A stretch of DNA of 64,000 nucleotides from FEB-22 sp003105195. GTDB taxonomy: Bacteria > Pseudomonadota > Alphaproteobacteria > Rhizobiales > Xanthobacteraceae. The DNA is taken from assembly GCA_027493405.1 (NCBI GenBank), contig JAOSKV010000002.1, positions 1 to 64,000 on the forward strand, written 5' to 3'. Each line of letters begins with the position of its first letter. Positions within the stretch are counted from its first letter, which is position 1. Positions 35,022 through 43,553 of this stretch are shown here, one piece after another. The notes under the pieces were generated by a model, which saw only the letters and a list, made by a program, of their open reading frames with translations, searched no databases and was not told the DNA's origin. The position numbers and the translations under genes were made by a program.

Positions 35022-35950
35022 GGCGCGCCCCCGCCCGGCGGCGTCCGCCGCCGCCGCACGAGGCCCATGATGCCGTCCGGCGCCCACAGCACGGTGGCGA
35101 TGAACACCAGGCCCATGATGGCCGTGTAGTAGTGGATGAAGCCGCTCACCCAGTTGCGCAGCAGCAGGATGATGGCCGAGCCGAGGAACGGGCCCGCCAG
35201 CGTCGCCGTGCCGCCGATGATCGCCATCAGCACGGCCTCGACCGAGACCGGGAAGGATGCCGCAACCGGGTTCACGAAGCGGTTGTGATAGACATAGAGG
35301 ACGCCCGCGATGCTGGCGAGGAGGCCGGAGAGCACGAAGGCCACATAGAGGTGACGGCCCGCGCTGTAGCCGAGGCTGCGCATGCGCGACTCGCTCGACT
35401 TCAGGCCGCGCAGCGTGAGACCGAAGGGCGAGGCGACCAGCACCCGATAGGCGAGGACGCAGGCGCCGACGACCGCCAGGACCACGTAGTAGTAGGAGAT
35501 GGCGCCGCTCACCTGCAGGCCGCCGATGGCCGGGAAGGGCACGTGGGTGACGCCGTTGTCGCCGCCCGTGAACGAGGCCCAGCGATAGGCGACGCCCCAG
35601 ACGATATAGCCGAGTGCGAGCGTGATCAGGATGAAGTAGACGCCGCGCGTACGCACCGCGCAGCCGTAGACGACCGCGAGCAGGGTGCCGGCGAGGATTC
35701 CGGCGGGCGCCGCCGCGATGGTCGGGACCGCGTAGCGCACCTGCAGGATCGCCGCCGTATAGGCCGCGACCGCGAAGAAGGCCGCGTGGCAGAGCGAGAA
35801 CAGGCCGGCATGGCCGAGCAGCAGGTCGACCGAGAGGGCGAGCAGCCCGAAGATCGCGATCTGGGTGAAGAGGCTTACCCAGAACTCGCCGGCATAGAGC
35901 GGGAGCGCGAGCGCCGCGAGTGCGAGCAGCAGGAGCGCGGTCCGCGCCAT
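35018..35950 (-). CDS. branched-chain-type ABC transporter permease LivM (transporter 2)
   Basis: A 310-residue permease with FGLLALSVDLLLGHAGLFSL, RTRGVYFILITLALGYIVWG, LKSSESRMRSLGYSAGRHLY and IIGGTATLAGPFLGSAI, ending WAPDGIMGLVRRRRT. The expected GQxSLGH-type motif of LivM is GHAGLFSLCHAA here, an early variant. Lies 1 bp after livH and overlaps livG. Confidence 0.9.
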   Translation of the reverse strand: MARTALLLLALAALALPLYAGEFWVSLFTQIAIFGLLALSVDLLLGHAGLFSLCHAAFFAVAAYTAAILQVRYAVPTIAAAPAGILAGTLLAVVYGCAVRTRGVYFILITLALGYIVWGVAYRWASFTGGDNGVTHVPFPAIGGLQVSGAISYYYVVLAVVGACVLAYRVLVASPFGLTLRGLKSSESRMRSLGYSAGRHLYVAFVLSGLLASIAGVLYVYHNRFVNPVAASFPVSVEAVLMAIIGGTATLAGPFLGSAIILLLRNWVSGFIHYYTAIMGLVFIATVLWAPDGIMGLVRRRRTPPGGGAP

Positions 35951-35951
35951 T

Positions 35952-36812
35952 TCAGTGCTCCCTGCCGAAGATGCCGGTGACCCGGAACAGGAGCAGGACC
36001 GCCATCGGTCCGAACAGCACGAAATAGGAGAACTCGGGCAGCAGCCAGCGGCCGTAAGCGTCGAGCAGTCCGACGATGAGGCTGCCGAGGATCGCGCCTT
36101 CCAGGCTGCCGAGCCCGCCGATGATCACGACCACCAGCGCCAGCACGAGGATGTCCCATTCGGCGCCGGGCGACAACGAGAGGAACGCGCCGCCCACCAC
36201 GCCTGCGACGCCGGCGAAGAAGGAGGCGAGCGCGGACACGAGCACGAACAGGAGGTCGACATTGATGCCGATGCCGTTGACCATCTCGCGGTCGTCGACG
36301 CCGGCCCGCACCACCGCGCCGATCTGGGTCTTGCGGTAGAGCAGCCAGAGCGAGACCGCCATCGCGATGCCGAACAGGATCAGCACGAAGCGGTACTTCG
36401 GATAGACCAGGCCGCCCGGCAGCTCGACGGGACCGCGCAGGTAGGGCGGAACCGCGACCTTGAGGCTGTCGCCGCCCCAGATCGCGAGGCACGCCTCGCC
36501 GACCACGAAGGCGACGCCGACCGTGAGGAGCACCTGCGCCAGATGATTGCCGCCGATCGGCCGGATCAGGAACCGGTCGACCAGGTAGCCGAGGATCACG
36601 ATCGCGAACCCGCCGGCGAGCACCGCGAGCGCGAAGCTGCCCGTCGCCCGCGCCACCGTGTAGCCGACATAGCCGCCCAGCAGGTAATAGGCGCCGTAGG
36701 CCATGTTGACGACGCGCATCAGGCCGAACGTCAGCGTGAAGCCGCTGGCCAGCAGGAACAGCAGCGCGCCGAGGGAAATGCCGTTGATGGCCTGAAGGAT
36801 CGCGCTATGCAT
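35952..36812 (-). CDS. branched-chain-type ABC transporter permease LivH (transporter 2)
   Basis: A 286-residue permease with NGISLGALLFLLASGFTLTF, MRVVNMAYGAYYLLGGYVGY, VDDREMVNGIGINVDLLF and IIGGLGSLEGAILGSL. The ATG at 36812 is preceded by a GTG in the same frame; neither has a clear ribosome site. It follows the binding-protein gene by 76 bp, room for a processing or regulatory segment, though no strong hairpin is seen there. Confidence 0.9.
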   Translation of the reverse strand: MHSAILQAINGISLGALLFLLASGFTLTFGLMRVVNMAYGAYYLLGGYVGYTVARATGSFALAVLAGGFAIVILGYLVDRFLIRPIGGNHLAQVLLTVGVAFVVGEACLAIWGGDSLKVAVPPYLRGPVELPGGLVYPKYRFVLILFGIAMAVSLWLLYRKTQIGAVVRAGVDDREMVNGIGINVDLLFVLVSALASFFAGVAGVVGGAFLSLSPGAEWDILVLALVVVIIGGLGSLEGAILGSLIVGLLDAYGRWLLPEFSYFVLFGPMAVLLLFRVTGIFGREH

Positions 36813-36888
36813 CACGGGCCGGGAGGCGGCGGGACATGGAAAGGCGAGCGGCGGCGCGCGGTCGCCGCTCGGTGCGTGGCCGACCAGG

Positions 36889-38130
36889 TCAACGCTTGTA
36901 GGGTCCGCGCGCCAGGAATTCTTCCGGGGTCCAGGTCCAGAACTGCGACACCGCCTCGTAGGTCTTCACCGGCTTGGTGATGAGCACGTCGCCGAGGATC
37001 GGGTGCTTGGTCTTCTCGACTTTCGAGATGTAGACGTTCTGGATCGGGTTGTCGTAGGCATCGAGCTTGAGCGGCCCACGCGGCGCCTTCACCTGGACCG
37101 AACGCATCGCCTTGAGGAAGGCCTCCCGGTCCTCGACATTGCCCTTGATCGAATCGATCGCCGCCTTCGTCCACAGCCCGGCCGTATAGGCCGACTCGGC
37201 GAACCAGGACGGCAGTCGCTTGTGGGCCTTCGCATAGGCGTCGACGAAAGCCTTGTTCTCGGGCGTATCGATGCCGGAGGCATAGTGCAGGGAGTTCGCG
37301 ACCAGCCCGACCGCCCTGTCGTCGATCTGGTGCAGCATGTCCTCCTGCAGCCAATAGCCGCCGAAGATCTTCATCTTCTTGTCCATCCCGAAGTTGAACC
37401 AGTCTTCGAACAGACGGATCCGGTCGGCGCCGACGACGATGGCGGCCACGCCGTCGGAGTCGGCCGGAATGGTGCTGATGGTGGTGCCGTAGTCCTTGGT
37501 GCCGATCGGGTTCCAGATCAGCTTGGCGACCTTCCCGCCGAGCGCCGTGAAGGTCTTGACCGCGCCGAGCGTCACCTCGTGACCGAACGTGTAGTCCTGG
37601 CCGATGAAGGTGACGTTGCGCAGTCCGAGCTCCTTGTAGAGATATTCGCCGAGCGGGTGGCCGATCTGGCTCGACGACACCGCGGTCCGCACCACGGTCG
37701 GGGTGCGCTTCCACTTGGTGACGTCGTCGGCGCCGGCCGGGTCCATGACCAGCGGAACGCCGGTCTCCTTGCTGACCTGCGCCACCGCCGGACCTTCATG
37801 GCCGCACAAGGGGCCGACCAGGATGTTGACCTTCTCCTGCAACACCAGGCGCCGCGCCTGGTTGAGAGCCTGATCGGGATTGCAGGTCGTGTCGGCGGTG
37901 ACGATCTCGATCTTGCGGCCCCCCGCCGTGTTGTCGGCCTGGCCCCAGAACAGCTTGAAGCCGTTGACCATGTCGGCGCCCGGCGAGGCCAGCGGCCCGG
38001 TCAGCGGTGCCAGTAATCCGATCTTGATGGGAGCCTGTTGCGCGGGGGCGGAGGTGACGAGCGCGATGGACGCGCTCATGGCGGTGACGAGCGCGAATGC
38101 GCCGGCGTTGAGCAGCCTCGATGCAGACAT
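36889..38130 (-). CDS. ABC transporter substrate-binding protein, HAAT type (transporter 2)
   Basis: A 413-residue periplasmic protein. The signal peptide covers residues 1-31 (MSASRLLNAGAFALVTAMSA onward, ending APAQQ). The mature protein starts PIKIGLLAPLTGPLASPGAD and has NPDQALNQARRLVLQEKVNI, LVGPLCGHEGPAVAQVS and SSSQIGHPLGEYLYKELGLR. The start is fixed by GGAGGAAGGC before the ATG at 38130. It leads the leftward SBP-livH-M-G-F-SDR operon and faces the GntR/FCD gene across a 180-bp gap with a palindromic operator. Confidence 0.92.
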   Translation of the reverse strand: MSASRLLNAGAFALVTAMSASIALVTSAPAQQAPIKIGLLAPLTGPLASPGADMVNGFKLFWGQADNTAGGRKIEIVTADTTCNPDQALNQARRLVLQEKVNILVGPLCGHEGPAVAQVSKETGVPLVMDPAGADDVTKWKRTPTVVRTAVSSSQIGHPLGEYLYKELGLRNVTFIGQDYTFGHEVTLGAVKTFTALGGKVAKLIWNPIGTKDYGTTISTIPADSDGVAAIVVGADRIRLFEDWFNFGMDKKMKIFGGYWLQEDMLHQIDDRAVGLVANSLHYASGIDTPENKAFVDAYAKAHKRLPSWFAESAYTAGLWTKAAIDSIKGNVEDREAFLKAMRSVQVKAPRGPLKLDAYDNPIQNVYISKVEKTKHPILGDVLITKPVKTYEAVSQFWTWTPEEFLARGPYKR

Positions 38131-38237
38131 GCCTTCCTCCCGTTTTCGCGCGGCTTGTCCTGCGCGTTCGTCTTCGATCTCGCGCGCCGCTTGGTCGTGT
38201 GAATGGCCTGGCGGAGCGAAATTTCTTGTGACCCAGA

Positions 38238-38249
38238 ATGTGATCACAT
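38238..38249. promoter_or_regulatory. GntR/FCD-type operator ATGTGATCACAT
   Basis: A perfect 12-bp palindrome in the divergent promoter gap, 62 bp before the GntR gene and 108 bp before the binding-protein gene, next to a TATAAA-like stretch. FCD-type GntR proteins bind short palindromes of this size; binding by the adjacent regulator is inferred. Confidence 0.6.
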
Positions 38250-38310
38250 ATAAACCAGTGTCAACGCTCCGCCGTCGAAGTCAAGCCTGTCGGTCGCCGC
38301 AATCCGACCC

Positions 38311-39009
38311 ATGAACATCGCGACACCCGACCTCTCCGGCCTCCATCCCGTCGCAGGTGGCACCCTCGGTCAGCGCGTCTATCACCAGCTGCGCGATTTC
38401 CTGATGGTCGGCGGCGTGCGGCCCGGCGAAAAGATCACCCTGCGCCAGCTCACCCAGGCATGCGGCACGAGCCTCATGCCGGTGCGCGAAGCCGTGCAAC
38501 GGCTCGCGGCGGAAGGCGCCCTCGAAGTGCTGCCGAACCGCGCGATCCGCGTCCCGATCATGACCAAGGCGGGCGTGCGCGAGATCCTGAAGGTGCGTCT
38601 GATGCTCGAGGGGCTCGCCGTCGAGGAAGCCGCGGTGCGCATCCAGCCCCCGGCGATTGCGCAGCTCGAGGAGCTCAACGCGGCCTTCACGCGGGAAATG
38701 CGCCGGCGCGAGGACTCCGCGCAACTGTTCCGCGTCAACAAGGAATTCCATTTCACGATCTACCGCGCCGCCGAGATGCCGGTGCTGCTCGGCATCATCG
38801 AGAACATGTGGCTGCGGATCGGACCGTTCCTGCATTTCTCGCTCGGCGTGCGCGGCCGCGACGCAACGCGCAAGTTCGCGCCCGACTCGCACAACGACAT
38901 GATCCGGGCGATGCAGCGGCGCGACGGCGCGCTCGGCCGCGCCGCCCTCGAAAGCGACCTTGCCGGCGCGGCCAATCTGATCCTGCAGATCGGCGACCTG
39001 CCAGACTGA
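38311..39009 (+). CDS. GntR-family regulator, FCD type
   Basis: The N-terminal winged helix reads LGQRVYHQLRDFLMVGGVRP, GEKITLRQLTQACGTSLMPV, REAVQRLAAEGAL. The FCD ligand domain follows with KVRLMLEGLAVEEAAVR, FHFTIYRAAEMPVLLGIIEN (metal His and helix) and SHNDMIRAMQRRDGALGRAA. Length (232) is standard. It probably represses the divergent transporter 2 operon and its own operon with the downstream molybdenum hydroxylase gene, 14 bp away. Confidence 0.9.
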   Translation: MNIATPDLSGLHPVAGGTLGQRVYHQLRDFLMVGGVRPGEKITLRQLTQACGTSLMPVREAVQRLAAEGALEVLPNRAIRVPIMTKAGVREILKVRLMLEGLAVEEAAVRIQPPAIAQLEELNAAFTREMRRREDSAQLFRVNKEFHFTIYRAAEMPVLLGIIENMWLRIGPFLHFSLGVRGRDATRKFAPDSHNDMIRAMQRRDGALGRAALESDLAGAANLILQIGDLPD

Positions 39010-39023
39010 CCCGACGGAGCCAC

Positions 39024-41360
39024 ATGAGCAGCACAGCGGAACGTTTCGGCAGCAGCCGGCACACCTTGCGGACCGAGGATCCGCCGTTGCTCGCCGGCGC
39101 CGGACGCTTTACCGACGACATCGTGCTGCCGGGCCAGGCCTGCGCTGTGTTCGTGCGCGCTGCCGTGGCGCATGCGGAGATCCGCGCCGTCGATACGGCG
39201 GCGGCGCAGGCGATGCCGGGGGTGCTCGCCGTGCTCACCGGCCGCGATGCGAGCGCGGACGGGCTCGGCCCGATTCCGCCGGTCGCGAGCGCCATGGGCC
39301 GTGACGGCAAGCCGCTGTTCGCGGCCGCCATGCCGATCCTGGCCGGGGAACGCGTCCGCTACGCGGGCGAGCCGGTGGCGATCGTGGTGGCCGAGACGCC
39401 TGCCCAGGCGCAGGACGCGGGCGAGGCCGTGCGGGTCGACTACCACGAGCGTCCCGCGGCGCCGGACCTCGTGAGCGCCGCACGTGCGGGCGCGCCCGCC
39501 ATCTGGAGCGAGGTCCCCGACAATATCGCGCTCGACTGGGCCGATGGCGATACCGGCGCCGTGGACGCCGCATTCGCCGGCGCCGCGCATGTCGAGCACG
39601 TGCGCCTCGTCGACACCCGGCTCGCGCCCGTGACCATGGAGCCGCGTGCCGCGATCGGGTGCTTCGACGCGCAGACGCAGCGCTACACCCTGACGGCCAG
39701 CACACAGGGCGTCGCTGTGGTGCGCAAGCTGCTGGCCGAGGGCGTGTTCAAGGTGCCGGCCTCGGCGATCCGCGTGCTCACGCCCGACGTCGGCGGCGGC
39801 TTCGGCATGAAGGCGCAGACCTATCCCGAATATGCCGCGCTGCTCTACGCGGCCCGCAAGGTCGGGCGGCCCGTGAAATGGTGCGCGACGCGGCTCGAGA
39901 GCTTTCTCGCCGACACCCACGGCCGCGACTCCCTGCTCGAGGGCGAGCTGGCGCTCGATCGGGACGGCCGCTTCCTCGGCCTGCGCATGCGCAACCTGGT
40001 CGGGCTCGGCGCCTATGTGACCCAGTACGCGGCGATCTTCGGCACCGCCAACACCAAGAACTGCCTGTCCAGCGTCTATCGCATCCCGCAGATCGCCTTC
40101 GCCGTGAAGCTGGTGCTCACCAATGCGGCCCCGCTCGGTCCGTATCGGGGGGCGGGGCGCCCGGAGGCGATCTACCTGATCGAGCGGCTGATCGACGGCG
40201 CCGCCCGGCGGATGGGAATCGACCGCGTGGAGCTGCGGCGCCGCAACCTGATCCCGCCGGAGGCCATGCCCTACAAGACGCCGAACGGGCCGATCTACGA
40301 CAGCGGCGACTTCGCGACCGTCATGGACAAGGCGCTGCGGCTCGCCGACTGGAGCGGCTTCCCGGCGCGCTGCAAGGCGTCCGAAGCGGCCGGCAAGCTG
40401 CGCGGGATCGGCATCGGATGCTTCCTCGAGGTCGCGGGCGGCATCCTCAACGAGCGCGCGGACCTGCGGTTCGAGGCCGACGGCAAGGTCGTGATCCGGC
40501 TCGGCGTGCAGGCCATGGGGCAGGGACACCTGTCGACCCTGCCGCGGGTGATCGCGGCGCGGCTCGGCATCGACGTGAGCGCGGTGCGGCTGATCGAGGG
40601 CGACAGCGACGAGGTCCCGGAAGGGACGCCCTCGGTCGCGTCGCGCTCGCTGATGATGGCGGGCAGCGCGGCGGCCGTCGCCTGCGACGCCGCGATCGCC
40701 AAAGGCCGGGGAATCGCGGCGCATCTGTTCGAGGTCGCGGCCGGCGACGTGGCGTTCGCGGAGGGGACGTTCTGCGTGGCCGGAACCGACCTCTCGGTCC
40801 CGCTCCTGGAGCTCGCCGCGAAGGCGCGCGCGATGCCGAACCTGCCGCCGGAGCTCTCGGGCGGTCTCGACAACGTCGCGGAGTTCGTCTCGCCGCAGAT
40901 GAGCTTTCCCAACGGCTGCCACGTCAGCGAGGTGGAAATCGACCCGGAGACCGGGGTCGCCGTCTTCGTCCGCTACACGGCGGTCGACGACGTCGGCACC
41001 ATCGTGGACGAAACCATCGTGACCGGACAGATCCACGGCGGCGTCGCGCAGGGGCTGGGACAGGTGCTCGGCGAGGAGGTGCGCTACGGCGCCGACGGGC
41101 AGCTCATCAATGCCTCGCTCATGGACTATGTCATGCCGCGCGCCGATACGGTGCCGGCGATCGCGACCGATCACCACCGCGTGCCGTGCACGACCAACCC
41201 GCTGGGCGTGAAGGGCGCCGGCGAGTCCGGCGTCGCCGGCTCGCTGCCGTCGGCCATGAATGCCGTGGTCGACGCACTGGCGACGTGCGGCATCACCCAT
41301 CTCGACCTGCCGGCCTCGCCGGAGCGGATCTGGGCCGCGCTGCACGGCAAGGCGGTCTAA
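39024..41360 (+). CDS. molybdenum hydroxylase large subunit (xanthine dehydrogenase / CoxL-like family)
   Basis: A 778-residue molybdopterin-binding subunit: EDPPLLAGAGRFTDDIVLPG, AYAGEPVAIV-like RYAGEPVAIVVAETPAQAQD, TPDVGGGFGMKAQTYPEYAA (Mo-binding), NAAPLGPYRGAGRPEAIYLI, MGQGHLSTLPRVIAARLGI and the catalytic Glu at about 734 in GVKGAGESGVAGS. The active-site loop reads GPYRGAGRPEA, not AYRCSFR, so it is not a true CO dehydrogenase. The iron-sulphur and FAD subunits that such enzymes need are not encoded beside it. Start is the ATG at 39024 after CGGAGCCAC. Likely hydroxylates the compound handled by transporter 2. Confidence 0.9.
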   Translation: MSSTAERFGSSRHTLRTEDPPLLAGAGRFTDDIVLPGQACAVFVRAAVAHAEIRAVDTAAAQAMPGVLAVLTGRDASADGLGPIPPVASAMGRDGKPLFAAAMPILAGERVRYAGEPVAIVVAETPAQAQDAGEAVRVDYHERPAAPDLVSAARAGAPAIWSEVPDNIALDWADGDTGAVDAAFAGAAHVEHVRLVDTRLAPVTMEPRAAIGCFDAQTQRYTLTASTQGVAVVRKLLAEGVFKVPASAIRVLTPDVGGGFGMKAQTYPEYAALLYAARKVGRPVKWCATRLESFLADTHGRDSLLEGELALDRDGRFLGLRMRNLVGLGAYVTQYAAIFGTANTKNCLSSVYRIPQIAFAVKLVLTNAAPLGPYRGAGRPEAIYLIERLIDGAARRMGIDRVELRRRNLIPPEAMPYKTPNGPIYDSGDFATVMDKALRLADWSGFPARCKASEAAGKLRGIGIGCFLEVAGGILNERADLRFEADGKVVIRLGVQAMGQGHLSTLPRVIAARLGIDVSAVRLIEGDSDEVPEGTPSVASRSLMMAGSAAAVACDAAIAKGRGIAAHLFEVAAGDVAFAEGTFCVAGTDLSVPLLELAAKARAMPNLPPELSGGLDNVAEFVSPQMSFPNGCHVSEVEIDPETGVAVFVRYTAVDDVGTIVDETIVTGQIHGGVAQGLGQVLGEEVRYGADGQLINASLMDYVMPRADTVPAIATDHHRVPCTTNPLGVKGAGESGVAGSLPSAMNAVVDALATCGITHLDLPASPERIWAALHGKAV

Positions 41361-41439
41361 CGCACCTTCCATGGCGGGGGGATTGTTCAACGGGGAGGGG
41401 TGACCACCACCTAGAGAGCTCAGGGGGGGTGCGGTCAAT

Positions 41440-42603
41440 CTCGCGTGGCGTGGGATCGGGGCGACCGCCGGCGACACCTATCAGGCATCGAGAACCGACC
41501 AGCCGCCAGGACACGAACACGCTCATCGGCAACGGCGTCGACAACAGATCCGTCCTCGCCGTTCGACACCGTCGACGGCCGCGCCGCAACGACCATCTCG
41601 AGGCCGCAAGCCCGCCTCGACGGTTACGGGCGCACCGGCGACGATGAGATCCTGGTGCGTTTCGACCACGACCTCGCGTCCTGGGACGGCATCAGTACGT
41701 TGACGCACAACGGCTGGCGCGAGGGCGTGCACCGGATGACCGTGAATGGCGACGATCACGGATCCACCGAGAGCGGTACGGACACGATCACGTTCTCGGC
41801 GCAGAACATCGTCATCGAAGGAACCAACATCCCGTTCACAGGCTGTGGCGTGTCCGTGCATCTCGAATGGAACACGTTCAGCTTCACGGGAGTGGGTATG
41901 ACATCGAAACGGGACTGCCAATGGGGTGGGAAACCAACAGCTATAGCGGCGACATCTACGGCGTGGAGAACGTCGTCGGTACGGACTTCTACGACGACTC
42001 GATCGTCGGCGACGGCGGGTAATCACCTGAGTGGCGGCGGGGGACGACAGCCTCCGGGGCGGCGAAGGCAACGACGTGCTCGACGGCGGCCGCGGCGCCG
42101 ATTGGCTCGACGGCGGACACGGCATCGATACGGCGACATACGCCGGGAGCTCGGCGGGCGTCCAGATCAGCCTCACCGAGGGCGTGGCGTCCGGCGGCGA
42201 CGCCGAGGGCGATACGCTCGTCGACATCGAGAACCTCATCGGCACCAACTGGGCCGATATTCTCGAAGGCAGCTCGGACGCCAACGTGATCGACGGCGGT
42301 GCGCGCAACGACATCATCGACGGCGCCGGCGGAAACGACTTGCTGATCGGCGGCTCGGGCGCCGACGAATTCGTGTTCGGCCTGGAATTCCACTTCCAGC
42401 AGAGCCATGTCACGGTCGCCGACTTCGAGCTCGGGGTCGACCAGCTCAACCTGAGCCACCTCGCCGGCATCGACACGTTCGACGATGTCCTGGCGCATCT
42501 CAGCCAGGCGGGTGCGGATGCCGTCTTCACCTACGAGGACTCGACCATCACGCTGGAGAACGTGCAGGTCTCGGGCCTGACGACCTACGACGTCCTGCTC
42601 TAA
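41440..42603 (+). pseudogene. RTX (haemolysin-type calcium-binding) protein, frame broken several times
   Basis: The last part (42031-42603) is intact: DDSLRGGEGNDVLDGGRGAD, WLDGGHGIDTATYAG, then AGGNDLLIGGSGADEFVFG and a C-terminal VADFELGVDQLNLSHLAGID and VSGLTTYDVLL, which is a classic RTX nonapeptide block with type I secretion-type end. Upstream pieces GDTY, GIEN, DTNTLIGNGVDN and YSGDIYGVENVVGTDFYDDS show the same protein in changing frames, with a stop near 42020. The density of indels upstream of 42050 could be true decay or poor sequence. No start is clear. Confidence 0.7.
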
Positions 42604-42667
42604 ATCCGCCGGGTGCGGCCGCCGAGGCGCATCGGCGGCCGCGACTTGCGAGCGACCGAGGATTTGC

Positions 42668-43420
42668 TCAGGCGCCGATCACCCGTTCCAGCGCCACGGC
42701 GCGGCAGTCCATCTCGAACTCGAGGCCGCGCACCGGCGGGCGGTTGAAATGCCAGGTGAGGCCGTGGCGCGCGGCGCCGCGGCGCACGATCTCGTCGGCC
42801 ATGAACGGATGCAGGTCGTGCACCGTGTAGACCTGGGTCGCCGTGCAGTCGGCCCAGCCGGCGCCGAGCAGGGCGAGCCGCCGCTCCATCTCGCCGAGCA
42901 CGAAGCGCGCCTTCTCGCGCATCGCCTCGGGGCCGGTCTCGCCTGGCCGCACGGTGCGCTCGCTGTAGTTGCCTTTGCCCTCATGCGCCTCGCCGCTCCC
43001 CGCGACCACGAAGCTCGGCCGCGAGGCGGTCGTGGCCATCGTGAACGAGAAGGCATGGAACGAGGGCTCCGGCGGCGGGTCGATCTCGGGACATACGTTG
43101 CTGCGCGCCACCGGATTGGTCTCGCCTTTCACGATGCCCCACGCGCGCAGCGTGACCACGTAGCTCTCGTTGAATGCACGGAATCCCTGGTCGGTGAACG
43201 GCGCCGGCGAGCGCAACTCGCAGGCGCAGAAGGCCGTGAGCGGCCGCCCGACGGCCGCAATCAGCTGCCCGATGCGCTCGAAACCTGCGGTGACCGGCAC
43301 CGGCTCGTGGAAGCGGACGCGATGGATCTCGTGGCCCGGCAGGGCCGCGACGCCGCCGGAATACTGGAAGACGGCCGGGATATAACGATAGCCGCCGGGC
43401 GCGAAATCCGCCGTCGCCAT
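42668..43420 (-). CDS. hypothetical protein with RidA-like C-terminal half
   Basis: The 250-residue product opens MATADFAPGGYRYIPAVFQY and has a first half with HEIHRVRFHEPVPVTAGFER and FCACELRSPAPF, then a second half with FVVAGSGEAHEGKGNY and LLGAGWADCTATQVYTVHDL, which looks like the RidA/YjgF fold that deaminates reactive enamines. I am not sure of the family. GGAGG lies 10 bp before the ATG at 43420; an ATG at 43477 is an alternative. It diverges from the binding-protein gene of transporter 3, so the two may handle the same nitrogen compound. Confidence 0.6.
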   Translation of the reverse strand: MATADFAPGGYRYIPAVFQYSGGVAALPGHEIHRVRFHEPVPVTAGFERIGQLIAAVGRPLTAFCACELRSPAPFTDQGFRAFNESYVVTLRAWGIVKGETNPVARSNVCPEIDPPPEPSFHAFSFTMATTASRPSFVVAGSGEAHEGKGNYSERTVRPGETGPEAMREKARFVLGEMERRLALLGAGWADCTATQVYTVHDLHPFMADEIVRRGAARHGLTWHFNRPPVRGLEFEMDCRAVALERVIGA

Positions 43421-43553
43421 GGCTGTGAATTCCTCCAGGACTGCGTCCGCGCACGTCGCAGCGCGCGTCAGGGCCATTGACAAGCCTCGCCGCTGCTTCG
43501 CACACTCGCCCCCGAACAACAAGCACAGGCACTTCGCCTGACGGGAGGACTGC

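Noticed and set aside
39024..41360. Aerobic carbon monoxide dehydrogenase large subunit (coxL)
   Set aside because: The AYRCSFR active-site motif is absent (GPYRGAGRPEA instead) and coxS/coxM are not adjacent.
38760..41477. 905-codon minus-strand frame over the molybdenum hydroxylase gene
   Set aside because: Mirror frame of a well-supported gene; no motif, Arg/His-rich noise.
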